Shown here: positions 41,984 through 50,163 of the stretch, piece after piece
Position numbering within the stretch: the first letter of the stretch is position 1
Layout: every line of letters starts with the position of its first letter
Origin: Paraplanobispora siamensis
GTDB lineage: Bacteria; Actinomycetota; Actinomycetes; Streptosporangiales; Streptosporangiaceae
Assembly: GCF_016863175.1 (NCBI RefSeq)
Contig: NZ_BOOJ01000007.1
Coordinates: 62,001-126,000, forward strand
Direction: 5' to 3'
Length of the DNA stretch: 64,000 nt
The notes under the pieces: generated by a model
Told to the model about the DNA's origin: nothing
The model's input: only the letters and a program-made list of their open reading frames with translations
Databases searched by the model: none
Translations under genes and position numbers: made by a program

Positions 41984-42249
41984 GACGGCCCGCTCATCCG
42001 TAGCACGCTGCGCCACTCGTTCAGCGTCTCCTCCAACGTGGTGACGATGGACTGCAGTGCCTCGGCCTGCGCCAGCTGGGCGCAGATGGCGGCGAGGCGG
42101 AGCTGGGCACTGAAGGCGGTGGTGTCGTCGCCGGTGGCGCCGTGCGGGTCATAGCCGGACAGCACCTCGTCGAGCTGCAGCTGTGCTTCCTGCAGGTAGG
42201 TGAGGGCGGGGACGGTGGACGATGAGGATGACGAGTGGTCGACGGACAT
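41980..42249 (-). CDS. Small helical protein, unknown function
   Basis: This encodes 89 residues: a Ser-rich start, then two predicted helices (YLQEAQLQLDEVLSGYD and AQLRLAAICAQLAQAEALQSIVTTLEETLNEW), perhaps a coiled coil. AAAGGAG precedes the ATG. It heads a chain of four overlapping genes. Confidence 0.62.
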   Translation of the reverse strand: MSVDHSSSSSSTVPALTYLQEAQLQLDEVLSGYDPHGATGDDTTAFSAQLRLAAICAQLAQAEALQSIVTTLEETLNEWRSVLRMSGPS

Positions 42250-42282
42250 GGGAGTGCTCCTTTCGGTAGGCGGGCATGACGA

Positions 42283-42318
42283 AGCGCCCGGCCGGACCGG
42301 GAGGTCCGACCGGGCGCT
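42283..42318 (-). terminator. Hairpin downstream of a small AICE gene
   Basis: Stem arms AGCGCCCGG and CCGGGCGCT enclose a second stem CGGACC/GGTCCG. It lies 19 bp past the stop of the gene at 42337-42666. A smaller hairpin of the same type is at 40613-40632. Confidence 0.6.
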
Positions 42319-42336
42319 GACGAGACGTTCCGGGAG

Positions 42337-42666
42337 TCAGGCGGCCATGCGATGCAGTGGAGGCGGGGCTGGCGGCTCGGGTTTGCTGAAGGTACGGCGG
42401 GCGCGGCGTCCGGCCGCATCCCGGCACGCCACGGACAGGCTCGACAGCCATTCGGCGGGAGTCAGGTCCAAGACGATCCGTTGCCCGCTGCCGGGACAGC
42501 GGGAGACGCCGTCGGCGGCGCGGTGAGGCCACAGCAGGTTCCGGCGGAGGATCCGCCAGGCGCCGCAGTCGGTGCAGACGGCCATGGGCCGCTCATCCAG
42601 GTGCAGGCTCAGCAGGTTCGGCGCCATCGTGCTGGCCAGGAGGACCGGCCGTTCGTTGTGCCGCAT
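42337..42666 (-). CDS. Small zinc-finger-like protein
   Basis: This encodes 109 residues. CTDCGAWRILRRNLLWPHRAADGVSRCPGSGQRI suggests a metal-binding knuckle with a third Cys; the C-terminus is Arg/Pro-rich. GAGGAG precedes the ATG at 42666. Common small ORF type in AICEs; function unknown. Confidence 0.65.
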   Translation of the reverse strand: MRHNERPVLLASTMAPNLLSLHLDERPMAVCTDCGAWRILRRNLLWPHRAADGVSRCPGSGQRIVLDLTPAEWLSSLSVACRDAAGRRARRTFSKPEPPAPPPLHRMAA

Positions 42667-42965
42667 GGTGTTCTCCTCGCGCAAGATCAGAGGGCTTGCG
42701 TTCTCCGCCCTTCACGCGCCGACCGCCATGTACACGGTTCGGAGCGCGAGGGACGGGCAGCGCAAGCGCTGCGCGTGTTGCCAGCCGTACCGGATCGTGG
42801 CCGCGGGACCTCGTGGTTCGTCACCTGGGCCGGTGATCTGGCTGGCAGATCCGCTATGCAGTTGGCAAGTGGCGGTGACTTCGTCGAGTCGCCGGGCCTG
42901 CCGGCTTTGACCCGGTCCGCGTCCGGATCGCGGGCCGGATCAGCGCCTTCAGGACCAGTGCCGGA

Positions 42966-43184
42966 TCATGCCGCTTTCGGCTTCTCCAGCCGGTCGGCCG
43001 CCCGCAGCATCTGGGTGGCCAGTGCTCGCAGCTCATCGGCGGTCCCGTGGATGGTGGTCCGGAAGATCCGGACCCCGCCCCGTCGCTGCTCGGAGGCGAA
43101 CTCGATGCCGTGGATGTGCCGGACCGGCACGTAGACACCGGGAAACCAGGCTTGCGAGCGAGGGGCGGGTGTTGAGGTCTTCAT
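42966..43184 (-). CDS. Small conserved protein, first gene of the minus-strand operon
   Basis: This encodes 72 residues: VYVPVRHIHGIEFASEQRRGGVRIFRTTIHGTADELRALATQMLRAADRLEKPK, a small beta-sheet followed by a helix. GGGAG precedes the ATG. Its promoter region overlaps the GntR operators, so it is probably repressed by the adjacent GntR protein. Confidence 0.7.
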   Translation of the reverse strand: MKTSTPAPRSQAWFPGVYVPVRHIHGIEFASEQRRGGVRIFRTTIHGTADELRALATQMLRAADRLEKPKAA

Positions 43185-43204
43185 CTCTGACTCCCATCTC
43201 CTGG

Positions 43205-43300
43205 CTGACTTGGCTAGTCAGATCTATTGCGCTCATCTTGGACATCCTGGCTAGTCATGTCAAGACGCAATGCCGAAAATCTAGCTAGCCTGGCTAGCCA
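43205..43300. promoter_or_regulatory. GntR operator cluster at the divergent transfer promoter
   Basis: There are three copies of TGGCTAG(T/C)CA at 43211-43220, 43248-43257 and 43291-43300; the first is part of the palindrome CTGACT-n5-AGTCAG, and the last follows CTAGCTAGCC. They lie between the GntR gene and the divergent accessory operon. A TATAGG box at 43303-43308 ends 8 nt before the GntR ATG, so that transcript may be leaderless. Layout fits KorSA-type autoregulation. Confidence 0.72.
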
Positions 43301-43316
43301 CCTATAGGGTGTGGCC

Positions 43317-44183
43317 ATGAGCGACGACGCTGACTACCTCGGCCAGCTTGACCCTGATGATCCTCGGACGCCGTCGCGGCAGATTGCGAACAAGCTGCGA
43401 GCCGCCATCCTCACCGGGAAGCTGCAGCCCGGTGACAAGCTGCCCTCGCAGAGCGAGCTGGCCGGGCGATACGGCGTAGCGCGCGAAACCGTGAAGGCCG
43501 CCCTGCGCTTCCTGACCTCGGATCATCTGATCGTCACCCGGCAGGGGAGCGGGGTGTTTGTCCGGGCTCAGACACAGCAGCCCGTGGGGTTGCGCCCGCA
43601 CGTCGAGACGGGCTTCGACCGCTCGCACGCCTCGCTTGATTTCGCCGGCTTCTCCGGTGAGACCCTCCGTAACACGATCATGGAAGTGCTCGACAAGATC
43701 AGGGCGGGAAGGCTCACTCCGGAGTCGCTGAAAATCCGGATCATGATGTACGACACGACGGCGCCCATGCTCCTGCCACGCCGGGTCGGCACCGACTCCA
43801 CCGAGCCGCTGATCCAGAAGCGGGCGAACCGGATAACGCGCCGGGCCGTCGAAGGAATCATGGACGCGGTGCAGGAGCTGGCCGATCTGAAGCTGGTGAA
43901 GACCGCGAGCGTCGACGTCCGCACCCACAACCTCGCACCGTCGTTCAAGCTCTACATCCTCAACCGCGAGGAAGTGTTCTACGGCTTCTACCCGATCGTC
44001 GAACACGCGATCACGTTGGACGGGGAATCCGTGACCCTTCACGACCTGATGGGCAAAGACGCCACGCTCTTCCACTTCTCCATCAGAGACGGCGAGACTT
44101 CCGATGGACCGCAGTTCGTACAGCAGGCACAAGCGTGGTTCGACTCCGTATGGGGGACCGTGGCCCGCGAGTATGTGCCATGA
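43317..44183 (+). CDS. GntR-family regulator (KorSA-like) of the element
   Basis: This encodes 288 residues. The N-terminal winged helix is RQIANKLRAAILTGKLQPGDKLPSQSELAGRYGVARETVKAALRFL with TRQGSGVFV. The C-terminal domain (about 150 residues) is not a clear UTRA. ATG 43317 is preferred over GTG 43311 because it sits just after a -10-like box. GntR proteins such as KorSA keep AICE replication and excision off. Its stop overlaps the HAD gene (ATGA). Confidence 0.9.
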   Translation: MSDDADYLGQLDPDDPRTPSRQIANKLRAAILTGKLQPGDKLPSQSELAGRYGVARETVKAALRFLTSDHLIVTRQGSGVFVRAQTQQPVGLRPHVETGFDRSHASLDFAGFSGETLRNTIMEVLDKIRAGRLTPESLKIRIMMYDTTAPMLLPRRVGTDSTEPLIQKRANRITRRAVEGIMDAVQELADLKLVKTASVDVRTHNLAPSFKLYILNREEVFYGFYPIVEHAITLDGESVTLHDLMGKDATLFHFSIRDGETSDGPQFVQQAQAWFDSVWGTVAREYVP

Positions 44184-44875
44184 CCGCTGATGTCGCAGCA
44201 TTGGTCGGCGGCAGTTCGGTGTTTCTCTTCGACTTCGACGGACCCGTGTGCAATCTCTTCGCGGGCCATCCGGCGTCAAGAGTCGCCGATACGGTTCGCG
44301 CTGCTCTCGCCCACCGCGGAGTCCAGCCGCCTGATGCCCTCAGGGACGCGCCCAACCCTCTTCGCCTGCTCGCATGGACCGGTGAGCATCGGGCTGATCT
44401 CCTGCCCGAGGTGGAGGACGTCTTGATAGCCGAAGAGGTCAGGGCGGCCGAGAAGGCGACCCCTACGGCCCATGCACACGAGGCCATCGAGCTGGCCTGC
44501 CGTACGGGGAGAGGTGTGGGGGTCGTCAGCAATAATTCGGAAGCGGCCGTCTCGCGATATCTCCGTATGCATGATCTGGCCCGATACGTGGCGGTTCTCT
44601 CGTGCCGGGTCTACGGGCACCCGGAGCTCATGAAGCCCAGCCCGGAACCGATCCTGAAGGCCGTTTCCGAGCTCGGGAGCAAACCGAGCTCGTGTTTGTT
44701 CATCGGCGATGCTGTGACCGATATGGAAGCAGGAGCCCGAGCGGGGACGACAACCATCGGGTACGCGAAATATCCCGATCGGATTCCAGGTCTCGAAGGC
44801 GCCGGTGCCGGCTGCGTCGTCGACAGCCTGAGGCCTGTTCTGGATGCCCTCGACTCCGACGGCGCCCTCCGGTGA
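44180..44875 (+). CDS. HAD-superfamily hydrolase
   Basis: This encodes 231 residues. FLFDFDGPVCNLF (motif I DxDGP), VGVVSNNSE (motif II), MKPSPEPI with the motif III Lys, and LFIGDAVTDMEAGARAG (motif IV) are all present, so it should be an active phosphatase. The substrate is unknown. It is coupled to the GntR gene and to the following phosphotransferase gene, so all three respond to the same control. Confidence 0.9.
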   Translation: MTADVAALVGGSSVFLFDFDGPVCNLFAGHPASRVADTVRAALAHRGVQPPDALRDAPNPLRLLAWTGEHRADLLPEVEDVLIAEEVRAAEKATPTAHAHEAIELACRTGRGVGVVSNNSEAAVSRYLRMHDLARYVAVLSCRVYGHPELMKPSPEPILKAVSELGSKPSSCLFIGDAVTDMEAGARAGTTTIGYAKYPDRIPGLEGAGAGCVVDSLRPVLDALDSDGALR

Positions 44876-45720
44876 TGGGAGACCCTGTGGAAGCTCTACG
44901 CGTTCCGAGTGTTCCGTCGGACGTCGTGCAATCCGTGGCCAGCCGTTGGCCGGCTCTCGAAGCCTCGTGGCGACAGAGCGTCGAAGCCGAACTGGTGGAG
45001 CTGTGCCGGCGATATGAGGCGGATCCGATCGCGGTCCTGCCGGCCCGGTACGGCTTCGTCGTCGAGGTGGCGACCGTCAACGGCCCCCTGGTCATGCGAG
45101 CAAGCCCCGACCCGAACGGGTCCTTCCAGTCGGCTGTCGCAATGCGACTGGCGGAAATCGGCGCCGGCCCCAGGGTTCACGAGGTGACTCAGACCGAGTC
45201 GGGCACGTGGACCGTCATGGACCGCATAGAGCCCGGCACCCCGCTCTACGCCCTTCCCGTCAACGAAGACCTCTCCCTGCCGCTGGCCGCGATGCTGCGG
45301 CCACTCGTGGACCAGCTCGCCCCTGCGCCGGACATGCCGTCGATCAGCCAATGGCTACGGCACCGCTTGGAGCAGGGGGACGGCTTGCAGGACTTGGCTC
45401 CCGGGCGCTCGCCGGCCCATCATGACCAGCGGCAAGAGGCGCTTGCCGTACTCGATGACCTCAGTGCCGACGACCTTTCCGGCCTCTGCCACGGCGACGC
45501 CTCCACCGGGAACCTTCTGCTGGCAGCCAATGACCGCATGCTGATGATCGATCCTCGCGGCATGCGCGGCGAGGCCGCCTATGACGTAGCCGTCGTCGCG
45601 CTCAAGGCCACCCGATGGTTGCCGGCGGTGGACACCGTGGCGATCCTGGCGGACATGGTGGGAGTCGACCGGGAGCGAGTCCAGGCCTGGGTCACCGTTG
45701 CCGATGCCGCCCGGGTGTAG
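44875..45720 (+). CDS. APH-family phosphotransferase
   Basis: This encodes 281 residues; the ATG overlaps the HAD stop (TGATG). The kinase-like C-lobe has LCHGDASTGNLLL (HxDxxxxN) and MLMIDPRGMRGEAAYD, as in aminoglycoside/choline-type kinases. The substrate is unknown; with a HAD phosphatase next to it, a small-molecule phosphorylation cycle is possible. It should not be read as proof of drug resistance. Confidence 0.85.
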   Translation: MGDPVEALRVPSVPSDVVQSVASRWPALEASWRQSVEAELVELCRRYEADPIAVLPARYGFVVEVATVNGPLVMRASPDPNGSFQSAVAMRLAEIGAGPRVHEVTQTESGTWTVMDRIEPGTPLYALPVNEDLSLPLAAMLRPLVDQLAPAPDMPSISQWLRHRLEQGDGLQDLAPGRSPAHHDQRQEALAVLDDLSADDLSGLCHGDASTGNLLLAANDRMLMIDPRGMRGEAAYDVAVVALKATRWLPAVDTVAILADMVGVDRERVQAWVTVADAARV

Positions 45721-45767
45721 CCGTCCAGCAGGGCGGGCTGTGCTCTGGGGGATGCCCCCACTATAGG

Positions 45768-46253
45768 CCAACCGCGGTCATCGACAGCTAGAGCGTCAAG
45801 GGCGCCGACACTGCGGGCGCCGACAGCTGCGGCTATGACGCCCATAAGAAGGGCAATGGTCGTAAGCGGTTCGTGGCCACCGACATCTTCTGCCTGCTGC
45901 TGGCAGTGATGATCCGTCCGGCCAGCGTGCAAGATCGCGCTGGAGCCACCAGTCTGTTGGGGTTGTATCTGTCAGGTGCCTGCTGGGTGGTCTTCGCCGA
46001 TCAGGGCTTTGCCGGGCGGTGGTGCTGTGGGCACGTCAGGTGCTGGGCATCGTCATGCACATCGTTGCCAAGCCCGCCACCCAGCGCGGCTTTCGGGTGC
46101 ATCCCAAGCGGTGGGTGGTGGGGTGGGCGCTGGCGTGGTTGATGCTGTATCGGCGGTTGGTGCGTGATGATGAGCGTCGGCCACCGATGAGCGAGGGATG
46201 ATCCGGTGGGCGGGGATCAGCATGCTGCTACGGCGGATCACCCGCGGACGTCC
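45768..46253 (+). pseudogene. Decayed IS5-family transposase
   Basis: Conceptual translation gives AVIDS-stop-SVKGAD, then GRKRFVATDIFCLLLAV, VVFADQGFAGR, a frameshift, GFRVHPKRWVV and finally MIRWAGISMLLRRITRG. These are the ordered blocks of IS5-group transposases, broken by in-frame stops, frameshifts and internal deletions. The N-terminal third is missing and no terminal repeats are apparent. Confidence 0.8.
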
Positions 46254-46538
46254 TGCTCTACGGCCCGGATCACGGCTGCTGGAATGGGCCCGATGAAGCA
46301 AGCCATTACCTCTCAAACACCTTCTGAGTCGGCCTGGTTGCGACCAGACGAATGGGACGTGACCGGACAACCTCGATGGGAGAACAACAAGTATCCCTTC
46401 GGAAACTGAGTATTTACCCGTATTGGTCGCGCCTCTACTATTACGGAAGATAGGCCGGCCTGCACTGTCGCCGGGCCCTGCGAATGGGTGGTCGATCACT
46501 GCTTACGGTAATGATGTAATTAGACGCGAAGGAAAGGT

Positions 46539-47258
46539 ATGACGGAAACAGACATGCAGCACGTCACTATAGTTGCCTGGTACGGAGAGAAACCCACCAT
46601 TTTGGGTAATTACATCAAAACCGTACAAGATTTGATGCGGCAGTCGGTGGGGCCCATTTTTGAGCCTCGCGTACAAGAGGAGGTTCATGCGACGATCGTC
46701 GGCTTAGAGCGATCAACCAACTCGGCCTCGCTGGGCAGCCTTCTTCGGATGATTCACATGCTCAGATCCGAGTTCCACGGTGGGGTGCCCATACAGTTTG
46801 GCGGTTACAACAAATCACTCGACACATTCACGAGTCGAGGGCTGCGTCTGTATGACCGCACTCTTTGGCTTCAGGGAGAGCAGTGCGTGACAATCGGATG
46901 GCCTGTCACGAACGATCTCCCGACGATGCTCTTGGATGCGTTGCGCAGAGAATGTGGAAGATATGGATTTCCGCACAAGTATCACCAGACGTCAGATGCG
47001 ACAGATCCGGACGCTTATATGGTAATTGGAGACGTAAAGACTGCCAGCATTATAGAGGGCGGAGAAGTTATGGAGCGCCTTACGTGCGCGCGCGAGTTGG
47101 TCTCACGTGAAGGCGTAAAGATAGTTCTTCGAGCAGCCGATATATTCCTCGTTCATTATAAGGATACCTCACTACCGCTATCGACTTCCAGGGCGAGCTC
47201 GATAGTCGATTTTAAAGATGAAGCAACGCTTCGTCATTTCCTGCGAGAGAGCTCGTGA
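46539..47258 (+). CDS. Hypothetical protein, possible 2H-phosphoesterase-like fold
   Basis: This encodes 239 residues; GGAAAGG precedes the ATG. Not assigned. EEVHATIVGLE resembles the first HxT motif of 2H phosphoesterases, but the expected second motif is only weakly represented by LVHYKD. Codon use is more AT-rich than the surrounding element, with many ATA/AAA/GTA codons, suggesting separate acquisition together with the Nudix-like gene downstream. Confidence 0.6.
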   Translation: MTETDMQHVTIVAWYGEKPTILGNYIKTVQDLMRQSVGPIFEPRVQEEVHATIVGLERSTNSASLGSLLRMIHMLRSEFHGGVPIQFGGYNKSLDTFTSRGLRLYDRTLWLQGEQCVTIGWPVTNDLPTMLLDALRRECGRYGFPHKYHQTSDATDPDAYMVIGDVKTASIIEGGEVMERLTCARELVSREGVKIVLRAADIFLVHYKDTSLPLSTSRASSIVDFKDEATLRHFLRESS

Positions 47259-47305
47259 GTATTCGCGCTTGCTTCGAGGCTCAGCGAACACTCACGAGTA
47301 CCCTC

Positions 47306-47527
47306 CTAAGATTTGATGTAGCCACCTAGTGCTGCGCACAACTCGTGAACCACGCTTATGACGACTATCGAAATGATGTCGCGCGTGCTCGATACCCACC
47401 CCGTAGTGATAAGAGCGAGAACGCCGACATGGCTGATCGATCTCCATGTGCGCTGCTTCAGCGTGGGTACCTGCACAATGATCGTCCTAGACCTCGACAC
47501 ATCTCTAACGGGTGTTACCTTGTTCAT
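47306..47527 (-). CDS. Small membrane protein
   Basis: This encodes 73 residues starting MNKVTPVRDVSRSRTIIVQ; GGAGGTGAG lies at good spacing from the ATG at 47527. The C-terminal half is hydrophobic (VGVLALITTGWVS, IISIVVISVVHELCAALGGYI), probably two short membrane helices. The opposite-strand ORF over the same bases lacks a ribosome site and is rejected. Function unknown. Confidence 0.6.
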   Translation of the reverse strand: MNKVTPVRDVSRSRTIIVQVPTLKQRTWRSISHVGVLALITTGWVSSTRDIISIVVISVVHELCAALGGYIKS

Positions 47528-47710
47528 CCATCTCACCTCCCAACGCCTACTAGGAATGTTGTCAGGAGGCTGTTCGGCGGGTAAGGCCAGCAGGAGGAGA
47601 GCGAACGGGGGGATAGGCTCATGATCCATATCCACGCTGACCTGCGAGTATTTTGATCACCAGCGGATTACCCCCTGTTGCAGGTCGCAGACCGGGGGTA
47701 TTCTGCTGCC

Positions 47711-49066
47711 GTGTCTCCTCTCTCCGCTAGGGACCGCGCCGACCTGAACAGGCGTTTCAGAGATGCGATTAGGATCGATCGCGATCTGTTGTGCCAAGGG
47801 AACAAGGAGACGAGAAAGCATCTCTCTCAGGACGAGAACGCATCGTACGGTATTTATGCTGGAGGCTGGCTGAGCTGGCCGCACCTGGCAGACATGATCT
47901 ATTCACGATTGCATGGCCTGGACTTCGATCTTGCGTGGGAGCGTAAGACCGTCCTCAACGTCCTAAAGACCGGTGACAAGGCTCTGCCGCGGGACCCATA
48001 CCAGCGCCAGGTCTTCCTTGAAGCAGTCCAAACAGTGATGAACCACTGCTTCGACATTGAAGCCGAGAAGAGGCGGCTTCGCGCATCTCCACATAGATAC
48101 GTCAGCCTTTTTCTGGGGACGCCGCCTACCGAGACGCACTTTCAACCTTTCGGATTTGATCCGGCGTCTGTCGGTTTTTTCCGCATAATCGATTGGAACT
48201 TCTCTCGTCGGCTCGATCAGCAGCATAATATTGGGCCGATCACGGTCGTTTCCTCCATGCAGCAGGACTGGGTAGACCCGGCGGCTCTGCAAGTTTACCT
48301 GGAGGAGGAGTCTGCAAAGCCTGGCAGTCCATGTCCGACACTTGTTGCCTATGACGAGGACACTCGGGAATCGGCGAACCAGCAGCTCTGTCTCAGCGTC
48401 GCCAGGAGCCAGTATTATGAACATGTGGCAATCCGCCGCTACCTGCGAGACCATCCCGAGGATTATCATGCCATCGTAGCCCGCATCTTGCGCAGTGACC
48501 AAGAAGGCGGTTTGAGCAAGTTGATTCGAGGCGCGCCCAACTCGAACATAGTCGTGAACGTAACAGTCCAGAGTCGCAACGGTCGGATAATGATGATCCG
48601 GAGGCCTCAGGGCGCACGGGTTTGGCCGCATTTCTATCAGGTCGGTGTCCACGAGACGATGAACTGGAGGGAGCCCGGGCGGCCGTTCGAAAATTGCTAT
48701 GATCTGGCAGTTCGAGCCTTGGTGGAGGAGGTGAATCTTACCGAGCCAGATTTATATGGAGACAACATCGTTTTCTCCTGGTTCGGTCTCTATGCTGTTG
48801 AGGTGTCGGCATACTTTTTCGCTCATGTGAAGACGAAGCTGGAGGAGGGGGAGCTCGTCGAACGTGCGCAAAGAGCCCACAGCGCCTACGAAATCGAAGA
48901 AATCGACTGGTATGACTTGAGCCGGGACACCGTCAAGATGGTTCTGTCTACCTGGCAGGATGGTCCTTGGAACTCTAGCGTCGACGATCGAGGGCGTAGA
49001 TATCTTCCCCACGCCACTATGTCTCTCACGCAGCTATACCGAGTTTCACGCCAGGGCATGCTTTAG
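47711..49066 (+). CDS. Nudix-like domain protein with long N-terminal region
   Basis: This encodes 451 residues from the GTG at 47711; a TATTCT box ends 6 nt upstream, suggesting a leaderless transcript. The last 170 residues resemble a Nudix fold: VVNVTVQSRNGRIMMIRRPQG, then a degenerate Nudix box in which RALVEEVNL replaces REUxEExGU, keeping the metal-binding EE pair but not the first Glu. Residues 1-280 match no family I recognise. It may act on a nucleotide derivative; activity is uncertain. Confidence 0.75.
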   Translation: MSPLSARDRADLNRRFRDAIRIDRDLLCQGNKETRKHLSQDENASYGIYAGGWLSWPHLADMIYSRLHGLDFDLAWERKTVLNVLKTGDKALPRDPYQRQVFLEAVQTVMNHCFDIEAEKRRLRASPHRYVSLFLGTPPTETHFQPFGFDPASVGFFRIIDWNFSRRLDQQHNIGPITVVSSMQQDWVDPAALQVYLEEESAKPGSPCPTLVAYDEDTRESANQQLCLSVARSQYYEHVAIRRYLRDHPEDYHAIVARILRSDQEGGLSKLIRGAPNSNIVVNVTVQSRNGRIMMIRRPQGARVWPHFYQVGVHETMNWREPGRPFENCYDLAVRALVEEVNLTEPDLYGDNIVFSWFGLYAVEVSAYFFAHVKTKLEEGELVERAQRAHSAYEIEEIDWYDLSRDTVKMVLSTWQDGPWNSSVDDRGRRYLPHATMSLTQLYRVSRQGML

Positions 49067-49090
49067 TCGAATGGTCATAGGGCTTACGTA

Positions 49091-49264
49091 TCACGGGAAG
49101 CAGCCGTCAGCCAAGTAATCAGCGCCACTCATCAATCCGAAGCCCAGCAGGCCGAGCAGGAGCACGGCCGCAAGAGTCAGTGCACGAGCGCGTTTGCCGA
49201 ATATCCAAGCTATCACGGCGATGGTGCCGGATCGCCGCAAAGCGATCTCTGATGCTTGTGTCAC
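49091..49264 (-). CDS. Putative small membrane protein (57 residues)
   Basis: The ORF starts at a GTG (MTQASEIALRRSG) and has one or two hydrophobic stretches, TIAVIAWIFG and ALTLAAVLLLGLLGFGLM, around a KRAR turn, ending YLADGCFP. The positive-inside pattern supports a real membrane protein. No clear Shine-Dalgarno is seen, so confidence is limited. Confidence 0.4.
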   Translation of the reverse strand: MTQASEIALRRSGTIAVIAWIFGKRARALTLAAVLLLGLLGFGLMSGADYLADGCFP

Positions 49265-49664
49265 TCAGGACAAGGGGCGGGAGGGCTCCTGCCGGAAATT
49301 ATTTTGTTAGAGCAAAGTGGCTCACGCGCACATGGGAATAAGCTGCCGCGCAGCGACGTGGAGGGGCGCCAGCGGTTGTCCTTCTGCCCACGGGGCGAGC
49401 CGTAGAGCGAGGTCTATCTAACTCGGAACACATCGTCCGGACGGTTCACCGCCACCTTTATGAGGACGTCTTCTCTGTCTCTGATTACTTATTGCAGTGC
49501 GGTAGCACGGTGAGTGCCTTCGGGCCTATGGACTGGGCGGCCCTCTCTATGAGAAGCCGATGGTCAGCTCCGATTCGGAGCCGGAGACCAGCGGCGCAGG
49601 ACGGCGTACCATCGAGGGTCCGCAGTTCGTTCGCCCCGGCGGAGCACACCGCACGGAGAATCGC
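49265..49664. other. Region without a convincing gene
   Basis: This 400-bp stretch has mixed base composition and only weak ORFs on both strands. It holds no recognised RNA or repeat. It is probably degraded DNA near the right end of the element. Confidence 0.4.
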
Positions 49665-49841
49665 GTGTCGAAACGAAACAGCTGCCTTGTTAGGGCCGTC
49701 ATCTCCGCAGCTACGGCAGTCGGCTCCTACATGCTCATTAAAAGCGGGACAGACACTCCCAGCCTGCACATCGCTTTCTTTGTCGGCGGGATCGGCGCAA
49801 TCGGGTTCTTGTTGGCCGCAGTGTGGGCCGAAGACGACTGA
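49665..49841 (+). CDS. Putative small membrane protein (58 residues)
   Basis: The GTG at 49665 is preceded by GGAG at 7 nt. The product starts MSKRNSCLVRAVIS and has two membrane helices, AVISAATAVGSYMLI and IAFFVGGIGAIGFLLAAVW, ending AEDD. Looks like a genuine short gene; function unknown. Confidence 0.45.
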   Translation: MSKRNSCLVRAVISAATAVGSYMLIKSGTDTPSLHIAFFVGGIGAIGFLLAAVWAEDD

Positions 49842-49898
49842 ACCGATCGAAGACTGCTAGAAGGCTGGCCTCGTAGCGGTCACCCTGATGCGCCATTG

Positions 49899-50048
49899 CT
49901 GGAGACGCCAATGTCGGGGATGGTCCCCGCATCCGGTCGGGCACGGTGGAGGAAATGGCGTCAGCCCCGCGCCGCGGGGATGGTCCCTACGAGATCCACC
50001 ACATCGCCCGCGCGCTGATGTCGGCCCCGCACTCGCGGGGACGATCTC
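49899..50048. CRISPR. Relic type I-E-like CRISPR mini-array (no cas genes)
   Basis: Three repeat-like blocks are seen: a degraded one ending CGGGGATGGTCCC at 49927, a 28-nt one at 49960-49987 (GTCAGCCCCGCGCCGCGGGG...) and a 29-nt one at 50020-50048 (GTCGGCCCCGCACTCGCGGGG...). They are separated by two spacers of exactly 32 nt (49928-49959 and 49988-50019). Repeat length, palindromic core and spacer length match actinobacterial type I-E arrays. No cas gene or leader is present; the repeats have diverged. Confidence 0.7.
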
Positions 50049-50163
50049 AGAAGTTCTCGACGTGGAGGGCTTCTGATGATCCAGAGCATGATGTGCGAGC
50101 CATAGGCGGGCCGTGAACCTAAAGAAGCAGGAGAAAACGCAGATCAGAGGATGATCGGGGAGG

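Noticed and set aside
44875-45720. Reading the phosphotransferase as an antibiotic-resistance gene
   Set aside because: Only the generic APH fold is visible. The operon context with a HAD phosphatase and a GntR master regulator does not specify a drug substrate.
47358-47624. Plus-strand ORF of 88 codons
   Set aside because: No ribosome site or family. The minus-strand ORF over the same bases has an excellent Shine-Dalgarno and membrane-protein character.
49485-49769. 94-codon minus-strand ORF near attR
   Set aside because: No start signal and no recognisable fold; it overlaps the more convincing small membrane ORF.
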